NCBI GenBank assembly: GCA_022825385.1
Contig: JAJDWX010000028.1
Span: forward strand, 1-54,583
Direction: 5' to 3'
DNA length: 54,583 nucleotides
DNA from: Rhodothermales bacterium
GTDB lineage: Bacteria > Bacteroidota > Rhodothermia > Rhodothermales > VXPQ01
This document shows positions 7,634 to 16,292 of this stretch, one piece after another. The translations under genes and the position numbers were made by a program. A model generated the notes under the pieces. That model ran no database searches, was not told where the DNA came from, and worked only from the letters and a program-made list of their open reading frames with translations. The number at the start of each line of letters is the position of its first letter. Within the stretch, counting starts at the first letter, position 1.

Positions 7634-9709
7634 TTACGCGATAAGCGGCGCAATAACCAACGCCACCACCGCAATCAATTTAATCAAAATATTCAAGCTG
7701 GGGCCGCTCGTGTCCTTGAGCGGATCGCCGACGGTATCGCCCACCACCGACGCCTTGTGCGCGTCGCTGCCCTTTCCGTACATGGTCCCGTCTATCGAAA
7801 TGTTCCCTTCGATCAGTTTCTTGGCGTTGTCCCATGCGCCCCCGGCGTTGGCCTGGAAAATAGCGAACAACACGCCGGAAACCAGTACGCCCGCCAAAAG
7901 CCCGCCCAGCATGCTCTTGTCGATGAATCCGACGACGACCGGTGCCGCGATGGCCAGCAGGCCCGGCGCCACCATTTCGCGAATCGCCGCCTTGGTGGAA
8001 ATATCCACGCAGCGCGTATGATCGGCCCGCGCCTCGCCTTCGCGCAGCCCGGAGATTTCCCGGAACTGCCGCCCCACCTCCAGAATCATGTCTCCGGCCG
8101 CCCGCCCCACGGCGCCCATGGCCATGGCGCTGAACACATACGGCAACATGGCCCCAAGCAACAGCCCGGACAGGATGCGCGGATCGGACACATCGATGCT
8201 GGGCACTTGCGCCTGCTGCTTGAACGCCGCGAAAAGCGCCAGCGCCGTCAGGGCGGCGGACCCGATGGCGAATCCCTTCCCGATGGCGGCGGTCGTATTC
8301 CCGACGGCGTCAAGTTTGTCGGTGCGCGCGCGAACCTCTTCCGGCAGACCGGACATTTCCGCAATGCCGCCCGCATTGTCCGAAATCGGGCCGTAGGCGT
8401 CGACAGCAAGCTGAATGCCCGTAACCGACAACATGCCCACCGCCGCAACGGCCAGGCCGTACAACCCGGCGAAATGATAGGACCCCAGAATCGCCAGGGC
8501 CAGAATGACCGCCGGAAGGCCGGTCGAAAACATGCCCACCCCGAGTCCGGCAATGATATTCGTGGCGGAGCCGGTCACGCTCTGATGCGCGATGCCGTGC
8601 GCCGGGCGGCTTTGCGTGGAGGTGTAATACTCCGTAACCAGGCCGATCGAGACGCCCGCCAGCAACCCGATCGCCACCGCGATAAACACGCCCAGCGAAG
8701 TATATTCCACGCCCGCCGTCTCCCACCGGGCCGGCAACATCCACCGAATGACGAAATACGCCAGCGCGGCCATAAGGCCCGACGCCCCGAACTGGCCTAT
8801 GTTCAGCGATTTCTGCGGATTTCCGCCTTCCCGCACTCTCACCGCCATCGAACCCAGCACGGAAACGAGCACGCCGACGCCCGCAAGGACCAGCGGCAGC
8901 GTAACGGCGTTCAGCTCGCCCGTCCCGGCGGCGACGAACGCGTCGGCGAACACTGCGCCCAGCACCATCGCGCTAATAATGGAACCCACGAAAGATTCGA
9001 ACAGATCGGCCCCCATGCCGGCCACGTCTCCCACATTGTCCCCTACGTTGTCTGCGATCGTGGCGGGATTGCGCGGGTCGTCCTCGGGAATGCCCTCGTA
9101 CACCTTGCCCGCAAGGTCGGCGCCCACGTCGGCGGCCTTCGTATAAATGCCCCCGCCCACGCGCGCGAACAAGGCGATGGACGAGGCCCCCAGCGAGAAT
9201 CCGGCGATCACATGAATGATCCGGGCGGCTTCCCACCCGGCGGCGTGGTATGCAAGAAAAAGCCCGCCCAGCCCCAGCACGCCCAGGCCCACCACGCTCA
9301 GCCCCATCACCAGCCCGCCCGAAAACGCTACGTTCAGCGCGGGCGCCAATCCGGTCCGCGCCGCATTGGCCGTGCGCACGTTGGCCCGCGTCGCCACGGT
9401 CATCCCGATAAAACCCGCCAGCCCGGAGGCCAGCGCGCCCGCCGCGAACGACACAGCGATAAGCCAGGACGTATCCGCCGACCTGTTGACCAGCGCCAGA
9501 AAAACGGCCACAAGCGCGACGAACGCCGCCAGCACGCGATATTCCCGACGCAAAAACGCCCGGGCGCCGTCCGCAATATAGCCCGCAATTTCGACCATCT
9601 TCTCCGTACCCGCGCTCTGGCGACCAATCCAGCGCGCCCGCGCAAAAGCATAGGCCAGCGCCAGGAGGCCAGAGGCCAGCACGAGCGAAATCATCGTTTC
9701 GACATTCAT
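7634..9709 (-). CDS. hppA: Membrane-bound proton/sodium-translocating pyrophosphatase
   Basis: This 691-residue multi-pass protein hydrolyses pyrophosphate and pumps H+ or Na+ across the inner membrane. It has the diagnostic [13 protein letters not shown] and [20 protein letters not shown] motifs, the [10 protein letters not shown] segment, and the C-terminal [15 protein letters not shown] motif. The [10 protein letters not shown] segment has Ala and Gly at the positions that in this family mark the K+-dependent subclass; the ion pumped cannot be read safely. The start ATG 9709 overlaps the pth stop (ATGA), so the longer ORF upstream is not used. Length is normal for bacterial enzymes. Confidence 0.93.
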   Translation of the reverse strand: MNVETMISLVLASGLLALAYAFARARWIGRQSAGTEKMVEIAGYIADGARAFLRREYRVLAAFVALVAVFLALVNRSADTSWLIAVSFAAGALASGLAGFIGMTVATRANVRTANAARTGLAPALNVAFSGGLVMGLSVVGLGVLGLGGLFLAYHAAGWEAARIIHVIAGFSLGASSIALFARVGGGIYTKAADVGADLAGKVYEGIPEDDPRNPATIADNVGDNVGDVAGMGADLFESFVGSIISAMVLGAVFADAFVAAGTGELNAVTLPLVLAGVGVLVSVLGSMAVRVREGGNPQKSLNIGQFGASGLMAALAYFVIRWMLPARWETAGVEYTSLGVFIAVAIGLLAGVSIGLVTEYYTSTQSRPAHGIAHQSVTGSATNIIAGLGVGMFSTGLPAVILALAILGSYHFAGLYGLAVAAVGMLSVTGIQLAVDAYGPISDNAGGIAEMSGLPEEVRARTDKLDAVGNTTAAIGKGFAIGSAALTALALFAAFKQQAQVPSIDVSDPRILSGLLLGAMLPYVFSAMAMGAVGRAAGDMILEVGRQFREISGLREGEARADHTRCVDISTKAAIREMVAPGLLAIAAPVVVGFIDKSMLGGLLAGVLVSGVLFAIFQANAGGAWDNAKKLIEGNISIDGTMYGKGSDAHKASVVGDTVGDPLKDTSGPSLNILIKLIAVVALVIAPLIA

Positions 9710-10290
9710 TGGGTTACGTCTTTGTTGAATCGATTCATAGCAACGGAAATGCCCTCGCACACGAACGTCTCGACCGCGTCGCGGGCCCGAATCACCGCCT
9801 TGTCCATGACCAGGCGCTCCTCGGAAGAAAACGGAGACAGAACATGCCGCGCTTGACCGCCCCGGGCGAAATCGTTGCCCACGCCGATGCGAAGGCGCGG
9901 AAAATTCGGGTGGCCAAGGCGATCCGCTATATCCTGCAAACCATTGTGCCCGCCGGCGCTTCCTGAAGGCCGCAGGCGCAATCGACCCGGCGGCAAGTTT
10001 ATATCGTCCACGATCACAAGAAGTTGTCGAGGCTCCATGCGCCAGACGCCCAGCAGAACGCTAATGGCCTTGCCGCTGCGGTTCATGAACGTCAACGGCT
10101 TGGCGACCCCGACGGGGTAGCTGCGAATGCGTCCCCACCCCAGCAGCACGTTTCCGCGCCCGCGCTCGAACGGAGCGCGCGCGCGCTCCGCCACCGCGTC
10201 GGCCGCCTCGAATCCGATGTTGTGCCGCGTCGCTTCGTATTCCGGGCCCGGATTCCCCAGCCCGACGATGAGGCGCTTCGATTTCGACAT
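9706..10290 (-). CDS. pth: Peptidyl-tRNA hydrolase
   Basis: The 194-residue enzyme recycles peptidyl-tRNA released from stalled ribosomes. Family motifs are present: [18 protein letters not shown] with N13 and catalytic H23, [10 protein letters not shown] with N70, DDINLPPG with D96, and GSAGGHNGL with N116. It follows rplY by 15 bases, a common bacterial pairing (prs-rplY-pth), and its stop overlaps the hppA start. The four genes prs, rplY, pth and hppA are probably one transcript. Confidence 0.95.
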   Translation of the reverse strand: MSKSKRLIVGLGNPGPEYEATRHNIGFEAADAVAERARAPFERGRGNVLLGWGRIRSYPVGVAKPLTFMNRSGKAISVLLGVWRMEPRQLLVIVDDINLPPGRLRLRPSGSAGGHNGLQDIADRLGHPNFPRLRIGVGNDFARGGQARHVLSPFSSEERLVMDKAVIRARDAVETFVCEGISVAMNRFNKDVTQ

Positions 10291-10305
10291 GGCTGGCTAC
10301 GACGA

Positions 10306-10938
10306 TCAGGCATCGCCCTCTGCATCCTCCGCTTCGGAATCGGTCGCTTCGGCGGCCTCTCCTTCCTCGACGACCTCTTCTTCCTCCTCTTCGACGACGC
10401 GCGGCTGCACCACCGTCACGACGGTCTGCTCGGGCCGTCCAAGGAACGTAAGGTCTTCCTGGTCCAGATCGCCGATATGGATGGTGTCCCCTATGGCCAT
10501 CTCCGAAATGTCCACCGCGATGCGCGAAGGGATATTCCGGGGAAGGCAGCGCACTTCCAGTTCGTACAGGATGGCCTGCACCGTGCCGCCTTCGCGCTGC
10601 CCGACGGGCGTGCCTTCCAAGTGCACGGGGACCGTGATCGTCACCATTTCTCCCGTCTTGAGCGCCACGAAATCGGCGTGCATGGGACGATCCGTAACCG
10701 GATGCAATACGGCGTCCTTCAGAATGCAGCGAAAGGCTTGTCCGTCCACCCGCACTTCCACAACATGCGTCTCGGCCGTATAAACAAGGCTTTTCAAATG
10801 CTCTTCGGCCAGTTGAAAAGACACCGGCTCTATGTGCTGTCCATACAAAACGCACGGCACATTGCCTGCACGGCGAACGGCGCGCGCCGCCGACTTGCCC
10901 GCGGCGCGCTTCTGGACGTCGAACGTAAGGGTATCCAT
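10306..10938 (-). CDS. rplY: Ribosomal protein L25 (Ctc/TL5 type)
   Basis: The 210-residue protein binds 5S rRNA. The N-terminal domain starts MDTLTFDVQKR and contains the RRAGNVPCVLYG segment typical of L25. The C-terminal TL5-like beta domain follows, and the tail is very acidic with runs of Glu, as in Ctc-type long L25 proteins. The start ATG 10938 is chosen by N-terminal homology; the open frame continues upstream into prs. It lies between prs and pth. Confidence 0.93.
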   Translation of the reverse strand: MDTLTFDVQKRAAGKSAARAVRRAGNVPCVLYGQHIEPVSFQLAEEHLKSLVYTAETHVVEVRVDGQAFRCILKDAVLHPVTDRPMHADFVALKTGEMVTITVPVHLEGTPVGQREGGTVQAILYELEVRCLPRNIPSRIAVDISEMAIGDTIHIGDLDQEDLTFLGRPEQTVVTVVQPRVVEEEEEEVVEEGEAAEATDSEAEDAEGDA

Positions 10939-10988
10939 GATCTGAGGGATACGGTGAATCGTGGAATAAAGGAAAAAAGCCGCCCGCC

Positions 10989-11939
10989 TTACTCGGCGAA
11001 CAGCGTCGAAATGGAATCTTCCATGTAAATGCGGCGAATCGCGTCCGAAAAGAGCTCGGCGACGCTGACCACGTCGATGCGTTCCGAGGGACGCTTCAAG
11101 GGGATCGTATCCGTAACGACCATCTTCGCTATTTCCGAATTTTCTATCCGCTCGTATGCGGGTTCCGACAACAGCGCATGCGTACAGGCGGCGATAATCT
11201 GCTTGCTCCCCGCCTTGCGCAACGCGCTGGCCGCGTTGGTCAGGGTGCCCGCCGTATCGCACATGTCATCGACCAGGATCACGTTGCGCCCCTCCACTTC
11301 GCCGATAATGTTCATCACTTCGGCTTCGTTCTGCCGGGGACGACGCTTGTCGATCACCGCAAGGTCCGCCCCCATCCGTCTCGCATGCGCCCGCGCCACC
11401 TTGATTGCGCCTACGTCGGGAGCGACCACGACCAGGTTGTCGAGTTGCAGTTCCCTGAGGTAGCTGGTTAGAACCCCGGACCCGTATAAATGATCCACCG
11501 GCACATCGAAAAAACCTTGAATTTGCGGCGCGTGCAAATCCATCGTAAGAATGCGATGCACGCCCGCCGTCGCCAGCATGTCCGCCATCAGCTTCGCGGC
11601 GATGGACACGCGGGGCTGGTCCTTCCTGTCCTGCCGGGCATAGCCGAAATACGGCATGACCGCCGTGATCCGTTCCGCGGACGCCCGCTTGGCGGCGTCG
11701 ATCAGCAAAAGCAACTCGATCCAGTGGTCCGCCCGGGGCTGGGTGCTCTGGATAATAAAGAGGTCCGTGCCGCGGATGGATTCGCCGTAGCGCACGTAAA
11801 TCTCCCCGTCCGCAAAATCCCGGATGGCCAACCGGCCAAGATGCCTTCCGTACGAAGCGGCGATTTTCTCCGCCAGCGGCAAATTCGAGCGGCCGGCGAA
11901 AATGGAAATAGGAATGTCTCGGGCGACAGGTGTGTTCAT
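10989..11939 (-). CDS. prs: Ribose-phosphate pyrophosphokinase
   Basis: The 316-residue enzyme makes PRPP from ribose 5-phosphate and ATP, feeding purine, pyrimidine, His and Trp synthesis. Visible motifs: the N-terminal IFAGRSNLPLAEKIA segment, the flexible-loop YARQDRKDQPR stretch that binds ATP, the MDLHAPQIQGFFD signature, and the PRPP-binding VILVDDMCDTAGT loop. The start ATG 11939 is chosen because it gives the normal N-terminus; upstream codons overlap the tRNA gene. It heads the prs-rplY-pth-hppA run. Confidence 0.95.
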   Translation of the reverse strand: MNTPVARDIPISIFAGRSNLPLAEKIAASYGRHLGRLAIRDFADGEIYVRYGESIRGTDLFIIQSTQPRADHWIELLLLIDAAKRASAERITAVMPYFGYARQDRKDQPRVSIAAKLMADMLATAGVHRILTMDLHAPQIQGFFDVPVDHLYGSGVLTSYLRELQLDNLVVVAPDVGAIKVARAHARRMGADLAVIDKRRPRQNEAEVMNIIGEVEGRNVILVDDMCDTAGTLTNAASALRKAGSKQIIAACTHALLSEPAYERIENSEIAKMVVTDTIPLKRPSERIDVVSVAELFSDAIRRIYMEDSISTLFAE

Positions 11940-11988
11940 GGGTAAGGAATTCGCTTCAACCGGGCTTTTGTTGCAGGGCCTGCGCATG

Positions 11989-12059
11989 TTGCCCGGGGAG
12001 GATTCGAACCTCCACATACGGCTCCAAAGGCCGCTGTCCTGCCATTAGACGACCGGGCA
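11989..12059 (-). tRNA. tRNA-Gln (anticodon TTG)
   Basis: On the minus strand a cloverleaf folds with acceptor TGCCCGG/CCGGGCA, D-arm GTC..GGAC, anticodon stem GCGGC/GCCGT with loop CTTTGGA (anticodon TTG, reading CAA), and T-arm GGAGG-TTCGAAT-CCTCC. The discriminator is A; CCA is not encoded. It lies 49 bases upstream of prs on the same strand and may be co-transcribed with it. Confidence 0.92.
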
Positions 12060-12230
12060 AAAGATCGAAACGGAAACAAAACAAGGAACGAAAACGCAAC
12101 GCGCAAGCGGCCTAATCAACGACGGCTATCCGAAGGGGTTTCTGCAAAGGGCCTTGCGAGCGGATCATATGCCGGAATCCGGGGTTCTGCACACAATCTT
12201 TTCCTGTGCTTTTTTCTTCCTGCGCCGCAC

Positions 12231-12896
12231 ATGCTCAGCCAGGCCGTCGAAGATTACATCAAGACCATCTACCGGATCCGGCAACGCGGAGAAACCGCGT
12301 CCACGAGCGATATCGCCCGGGCGCTGAACGTTTCCGCCGCATCGGTCACGAACATGGCCAAAAGGCTGGCGCAGATGGGCTTGACGGAATACGAACCCTA
12401 CCAGGGCGTGCGCCTGACGGATACGGGCAACAAGGTGGCGCTGGAAATCATCCGGCATCATCGCTTGCTCGAACTCTATTTGCGAAACGTCATGGGCTAC
12501 TCCTGGGACAAGGTGCACGAAGAGGCGGAATTGCTCGAACATCATATTTCCGAAGAATTCGAGCAAAAAATCGACGAAATGCTGGGCCACCCGACCCACG
12601 ACCCGCACGGGGACCCCATTCCCACGCGAGAAGGCGAAATCGCCGAACACAACACCAATCCCCTCGCCGCCGTAGAAGCCGGCCTGCATGTGGCGATAGA
12701 ACGCGTGTCCGACGAAGACCCCGCCTTGCTGAATCATCTCGAAAGCCTGGGCCTGTTGCCCGGCGCCACGCTGGAAGTCGTCGGGAAAGAACCTTTCGAG
12801 GGGCCCCTGAAAATCCGGGTGGGGGAGCGGGAGCACATGCTCGGATACCGCATCGCCAACCACATTTTCGTAGAAGTGCTGGCCGAAAACGCCTGA
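12231..12896 (+). CDS. DtxR/MntR-family metal-dependent transcriptional regulator
   Basis: The 221-residue protein begins with a winged helix-turn-helix (about 1-60, SQAVEDYIKTIYRI, then the ALNVSAASVTNMAKRL recognition region). A metal-binding and dimerisation domain follows (about 65-140, with RHHRLLELYL and EEAELLEHHISEE carrying His/Glu ligands). The C-terminal FeoA/SH3-like domain covers about 148-218. Regulators of this type sense Fe2+ or Mn2+ and repress uptake genes; the metal cannot be decided here. It is transcribed alone, between tRNA-Gln and a convergent phosphatase gene. A link to the metal-uptake genes at 46-49.6 kb is possible but not shown. Confidence 0.9.
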   Translation: MLSQAVEDYIKTIYRIRQRGETASTSDIARALNVSAASVTNMAKRLAQMGLTEYEPYQGVRLTDTGNKVALEIIRHHRLLELYLRNVMGYSWDKVHEEAELLEHHISEEFEQKIDEMLGHPTHDPHGDPIPTREGEIAEHNTNPLAAVEAGLHVAIERVSDEDPALLNHLESLGLLPGATLEVVGKEPFEGPLKIRVGEREHMLGYRIANHIFVEVLAENA

Positions 12897-12928
12897 GCGA
12901 AGCGGTCTTGCCCGGCGGACCCTCGCGG

Positions 12929-13912
12929 CTATTCTGCGGCGCCCAGCGCGTCCAGCACAGCGTCGTGCAGCAGGCCGTTCGTGGCGACAATGCCCGCGTT
13001 TCGGTCCAGCTGCGCCCCGCGCCGGAAATCCAGCGGGCGCCCCGCCGCGTCCGTAACCGTGCCGCCCGCCTCCTCCACGACCAGTGCGCCCGCCGCATGA
13101 TCCCAGATATTCTCGATATACCCCGACCGGGACGTCAGGCGCAGATAGATATCCGCTTCGCCCCGGGCCAGTACGCCGTATTTCGCCTGGCTGTCCATGC
13201 GAAGCGAGGGGGCTTCGACGCCCAGGCGGTCGGCGATGGCGGCCACGGCCCGCCGCGACCCGTGTTGCGATTCGAAAGGCTCGCAAAGGCGGGCTTGCGC
13301 GCCGGTCGCTACGGTCCGTACGCGAACAGGCTGCAAGGCGGCGGGCGCCGCGTCGGCAAGCGGCGCCTGAAACGCCCCGCCGCCCCGCCAGGCCGCGAAC
13401 AAGACCCCTTTTTCGGGCCCGCCGGGTATTTCGCGCGGCAAATTCGGACACGCCATCGCCGCTACGGCAAGTTCCCCCTCCACAATCAGCGCCAGCGCCA
13501 CCACGTACTGATCGCCCCGCAAAAAGCCCTTCGTGCCGTCGATCGGGTCCAGGGTCCAGAACCGGTCGGAATAGCCTACCGCATTGCCCTTATCGATCCA
13601 GGCGCATACCGAGGCGGGCGCGGCGGCGGGCAGCGCCTGCCGCGCCGCTTCGGTTACCTTGGCGAGCACGCTTTCGTTTTCCGGAAGGCGCAGCGCGGCG
13701 GAATCTTCCTCCCCAATGACAGGATCCTCTGGAAACGCTTCCTGCAACGCATGGCACACAACAGCCTGGCTCCCGAAATCCGCTACCGTAACCGGCGAGC
13801 GATCTTCTTTTCTGAGCGTAGACGATCCCAGCGTTTTCTGAACGGACGCGCAGACGCCCGCCGCCCGCCGCACCGCATGGATGGCTACGTCGAGTTCCCT
13901 CTGGTATTTCAT
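12929..13912 (-). CDS. cysQ: 3'(2'),5'-bisphosphate nucleotidase-like phosphatase (CysQ/HAL2)
   Basis: This 327-residue member of the inositol monophosphatase superfamily probably converts PAP to AMP in sulfur assimilation. Metal-binding motifs are present: GEED at 67-70, LDPIDGTKGF at 121-130, and WDHAAGALVVEEAGG near residue 285. An acidic residue at D45 in VTVADFGSQ matches the HAL2-type N-terminal motif. The insertion around 210-240 and the 327-residue length favour the HAL2/bisphosphate nucleotidase branch over plain inositol monophosphatases. Its ATG overlaps the stop of the HSDR_N gene (ATGA). Confidence 0.82.
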   Translation of the reverse strand: MKYQRELDVAIHAVRRAAGVCASVQKTLGSSTLRKEDRSPVTVADFGSQAVVCHALQEAFPEDPVIGEEDSAALRLPENESVLAKVTEAARQALPAAAPASVCAWIDKGNAVGYSDRFWTLDPIDGTKGFLRGDQYVVALALIVEGELAVAAMACPNLPREIPGGPEKGVLFAAWRGGGAFQAPLADAAPAALQPVRVRTVATGAQARLCEPFESQHGSRRAVAAIADRLGVEAPSLRMDSQAKYGVLARGEADIYLRLTSRSGYIENIWDHAAGALVVEEAGGTVTDAAGRPLDFRRGAQLDRNAGIVATNGLLHDAVLDALGAAE

Positions 13913-14412
13913 GACGTCGAATGCCCGTCGTTTGCAGACGGGGGGGTAGAAATTTCCTCGAAAGACGGGATGTCGTCCATAAACTCGCCCGGACGGTCTC
14001 GCCGCCAGCAGTAATGAAGCAGCCCGTTCGTTACGACAAGATAACGCGCCCCCACGACCCGGTTATACCTTGCGACCTGTTCGAACGCCTCGGGGCCTAT
14101 GCGCACCTGCGTCGCCTTGCATTCCACCATCAGGCCCGGCGCGCCCGCCCGGTCGTGCGCGACCAGATCGGCTCGACGGGACATGCCCTGGTACTCAAAG
14201 TGCATCTCCACGGAGATCAGCCCCGGGGAATAGCCGCGCTCCCGGAGGAGAAAATACAAAAAATGCATGCGCACCCATTCCTCCGGAACGAGGCGCACGT
14301 ATTTTTGCCGTACGGGATCGAAAACGTATCGGGAACCCTCGTTCTCGCCCGGCCGGATATGCAAGGGACAGGGCGGGAGATTCAGCCGGGGGAAACCGTC
14401 TGCGTCGGTCAA
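13909..14412 (-). CDS. Stand-alone HSDR_N-like nuclease-domain protein
   Basis: The 167-residue protein resembles the N-terminal domain of type I restriction R subunits, found as a separate small protein in many Bacteroidota. The opening (PRLNLPPCPLHIR, then RKYVRL-type VRQKYVRLVPEEWVR) is characteristic. A PD-(D/E)xK-like core follows: an acidic RRADLVAHD and MVECKA, with E and K in register. There is no helicase or methylase partner, so it is not a working restriction enzyme; its real role is unknown. The start is TTG at 14412, which overlaps the previous stop (TTGA). Its stop overlaps the phosphatase start. Confidence 0.75.
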   Translation of the reverse strand: MTDADGFPRLNLPPCPLHIRPGENEGSRYVFDPVRQKYVRLVPEEWVRMHFLYFLLRERGYSPGLISVEMHFEYQGMSRRADLVAHDRAGAPGLMVECKATQVRIGPEAFEQVARYNRVVGARYLVVTNGLLHYCWRRDRPGEFMDDIPSFEEISTPPSANDGHSTS

Positions 14413-14645
14413 TCTTCCTGGATAACCGTTATGTTCGGCACGTTTCTGGGCCGTCTGTACAGGGACCCCTTGGAACCATTGATCGAAACGTTTTGCTGTA
14501 CCATATCCCAGTTTTTCTCAATTTCGGTTTCGTCTCCGCTGAAAGGGGCCGAGCCGGTTCCAGACCGGCCAAAATCGAAAACGTAGAGGTTGTTGGGAAT
14601 GCCCAGGAGGACCTGAATCTGTGTCGGCATCTGCATAATGCACAA
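14409..14645 (-). CDS. Small hypothetical protein upstream of the HSDR_N gene
   Basis: A 78-codon frame with ATG at 14645 ends in a TGA that overlaps the TTG start of the next gene. This coupling is the main reason to believe it. Codon third positions look coding-like. The product is soluble and polar, with no recognised domain, signal or membrane segment. Internal ATG codons at residues 4 and 6 could also serve as starts. It may instead be chance; no homology is recognised. Confidence 0.4.
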   Translation of the reverse strand: MCIMQMPTQIQVLLGIPNNLYVFDFGRSGTGSAPFSGDETEIEKNWDMVQQNVSINGSKGSLYRRPRNVPNITVIQED

Positions 14646-14759
14646 AAGGGTAACGCTTGTTGAGGCAACGCCGGGGGCGCATGGGGGTGCGCGCTACAAA
14701 ATCCCCGGCAACGAACGAATGGTAGGCCGCTGTGCGGAGAAAGGTTCCGGGCAAACGCA

Positions 14760-16268
14760 TTATTTGTGCGTTTTGGGAGAAGGCGGGCTGTCGCAGCGCG
14801 TCGCGGGAGCGGGTCGCGCGCTTCGCGGCGGACGGATTCGCCGCGCTTTCCTGAAGCGCCCGCCGTACATCAGGCACCCGTAAAAGTTAAACCATTTTCT
14901 CGCTTCGGAATCCGGAAACGGATAATCCGCTCCGATCTGCCTCGCCGTAACAAGGCCGCTCACGAAGCAGGTCTCCTGGCTGTTGATCAGCGTGTGGGCG
15001 CCGCAGTGCCACGTTCGCCGCTTGCCCTGAACGAATCGAAACAACGGCGCCAGGAAAGTCACGTGGCGGACATCGTGCACGATGTGCTGAAACCACCGTT
15101 TTGCGATAATTTTTCCTTCGTCGACAGGATTCGTCGGGTTATAGGTTACCAGGCACGGCTTGTCCGAACCATGCGCCCACGGCTGCTGGTTGTGCATGAT
15201 GTAGGTGATTTCGTAATTGTCGGGCCGTACGCCGTACTGCGTTATGTAGTTGCTCCGGGTGGCCAGCGGCCTGGTCTCGTTGTCTGGCAAAATCGAAGCG
15301 TCCGAATGCACGACCGTATGGTTGTGCAACTCGCTTTCGTACCGTATCGAAGACAGCAAGTAGTTCTCCAGACGGGTCGGCTTATCCAGAATCATCAGCG
15401 TTTGATTCGCAGGACAAGCGAACACGACGTCGTCGAACGCCTCCGTCTTGCCGTCCCGATCCTCTACGAGTACGTCGGATCGCCGCCGATACACCTTTCT
15501 GACCGGGCGGTTCAGGTATATTTTGTCCCGAAATGAGGCGGTCATCTTCTCGTAGAGGCGCCGCGTGCCCTGATCCCAGGTTTGCATCGGGGTCGCATGC
15601 TCTATGTCGAAAAATTCCAGATACCGGCAAAAAAGCGACGCAGGCATGTCGAACACGTTCGTGGCCATCAGAAAATTGACGAACATGGGCTTCAGCACCT
15701 TGTACCGGAAATCCCCGGAAAACCTGCCCAGGTTCAGGATGGCCCCCATGCTTACGTAATTAAGCGGGTTGAGCGAATTGAGAAACCGGGACCTGGTGCG
15801 GTTTAGCCCTCCCAACCACTGCAAGCGCTTCAGGATTTTTTGAAATTTCCTGATCTCCGGACGTAATTGCCTGCTGAGGTCGGAATCGAAATCGTGCGCA
15901 TATATACCGCCCTGGTACTCCACGCTGTAGCTAAACCGGGTGTCGATGAGTTCGACGCCGTGCTGCTGCATGAACGCCAGAATATTATGGTATACGGAAG
16001 GAATGCACGCCGTGACAGAAATGTCGAACGGAAGCGAGCCGCCGTCGTCCTGGGGCATATCGACCGTAACGGCGTTGCCGCCCACCTCGCCCTGCGCTTC
16101 GAATACGCGAAAATCGAATGCGCCGGGATGCTTGTGCAAGGCCCAGGCCGTTCCCAGGCCGGACACGCCCGCGCCGACGATAGCAATCTTCCTCGCCTGC
16201 GCGCCGCGGCGGGCCGGTTGGACTTTTTCCGATGACGCCATTTTTGTCGTTGTACGTCGAAACTGCAA
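14760..16268 (-). CDS. FAD-dependent oxidoreductase (COG2907-like, amine-oxidase fold)
   Basis: The 502-residue flavoprotein has a Rossmann FAD-binding start (KIAIVGAGVSGLGTAWAL, GxGxxG at 32-37), then FEAQGEVGGNAVTVD, the second FAD motif of the NAD(P)-binding_8/amine-oxidase family. A long substrate domain follows. The closest group recognised is COG2907, a predicted flavoprotein often found with lipid-modifying genes such as cyclopropane synthases. The C-terminal 30 residues are basic and proline-rich and look disordered. ATG 16241 (residue 10) is an alternative start. It follows the P450 fusion gene closely on the same strand, so the two probably work on related substrates. The reaction is unknown. 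Confidence 0.75.
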   Translation of the reverse strand: MQFRRTTTKMASSEKVQPARRGAQARKIAIVGAGVSGLGTAWALHKHPGAFDFRVFEAQGEVGGNAVTVDMPQDDGGSLPFDISVTACIPSVYHNILAFMQQHGVELIDTRFSYSVEYQGGIYAHDFDSDLSRQLRPEIRKFQKILKRLQWLGGLNRTRSRFLNSLNPLNYVSMGAILNLGRFSGDFRYKVLKPMFVNFLMATNVFDMPASLFCRYLEFFDIEHATPMQTWDQGTRRLYEKMTASFRDKIYLNRPVRKVYRRRSDVLVEDRDGKTEAFDDVVFACPANQTLMILDKPTRLENYLLSSIRYESELHNHTVVHSDASILPDNETRPLATRSNYITQYGVRPDNYEITYIMHNQQPWAHGSDKPCLVTYNPTNPVDEGKIIAKRWFQHIVHDVRHVTFLAPLFRFVQGKRRTWHCGAHTLINSQETCFVSGLVTARQIGADYPFPDSEARKWFNFYGCLMYGGRFRKARRIRPPRSARPAPATRCDSPPSPKTHK

Positions 16269-16292
16269 GAATGAAAATACGCGCCGAACCGA

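Noticed and set aside
6374..9856. Very long plus-strand open frame (1160 codons)
   Set aside because: It is the antisense shadow of the E2 and hppA genes in GC-rich DNA; its translation is Arg/His-rich and shows no domain.
12206..14014. Long plus-strand frame of 602 codons
   Set aside because: It overlaps dtxR in another frame and runs antisense to cysQ; composition is that of a shadow frame.
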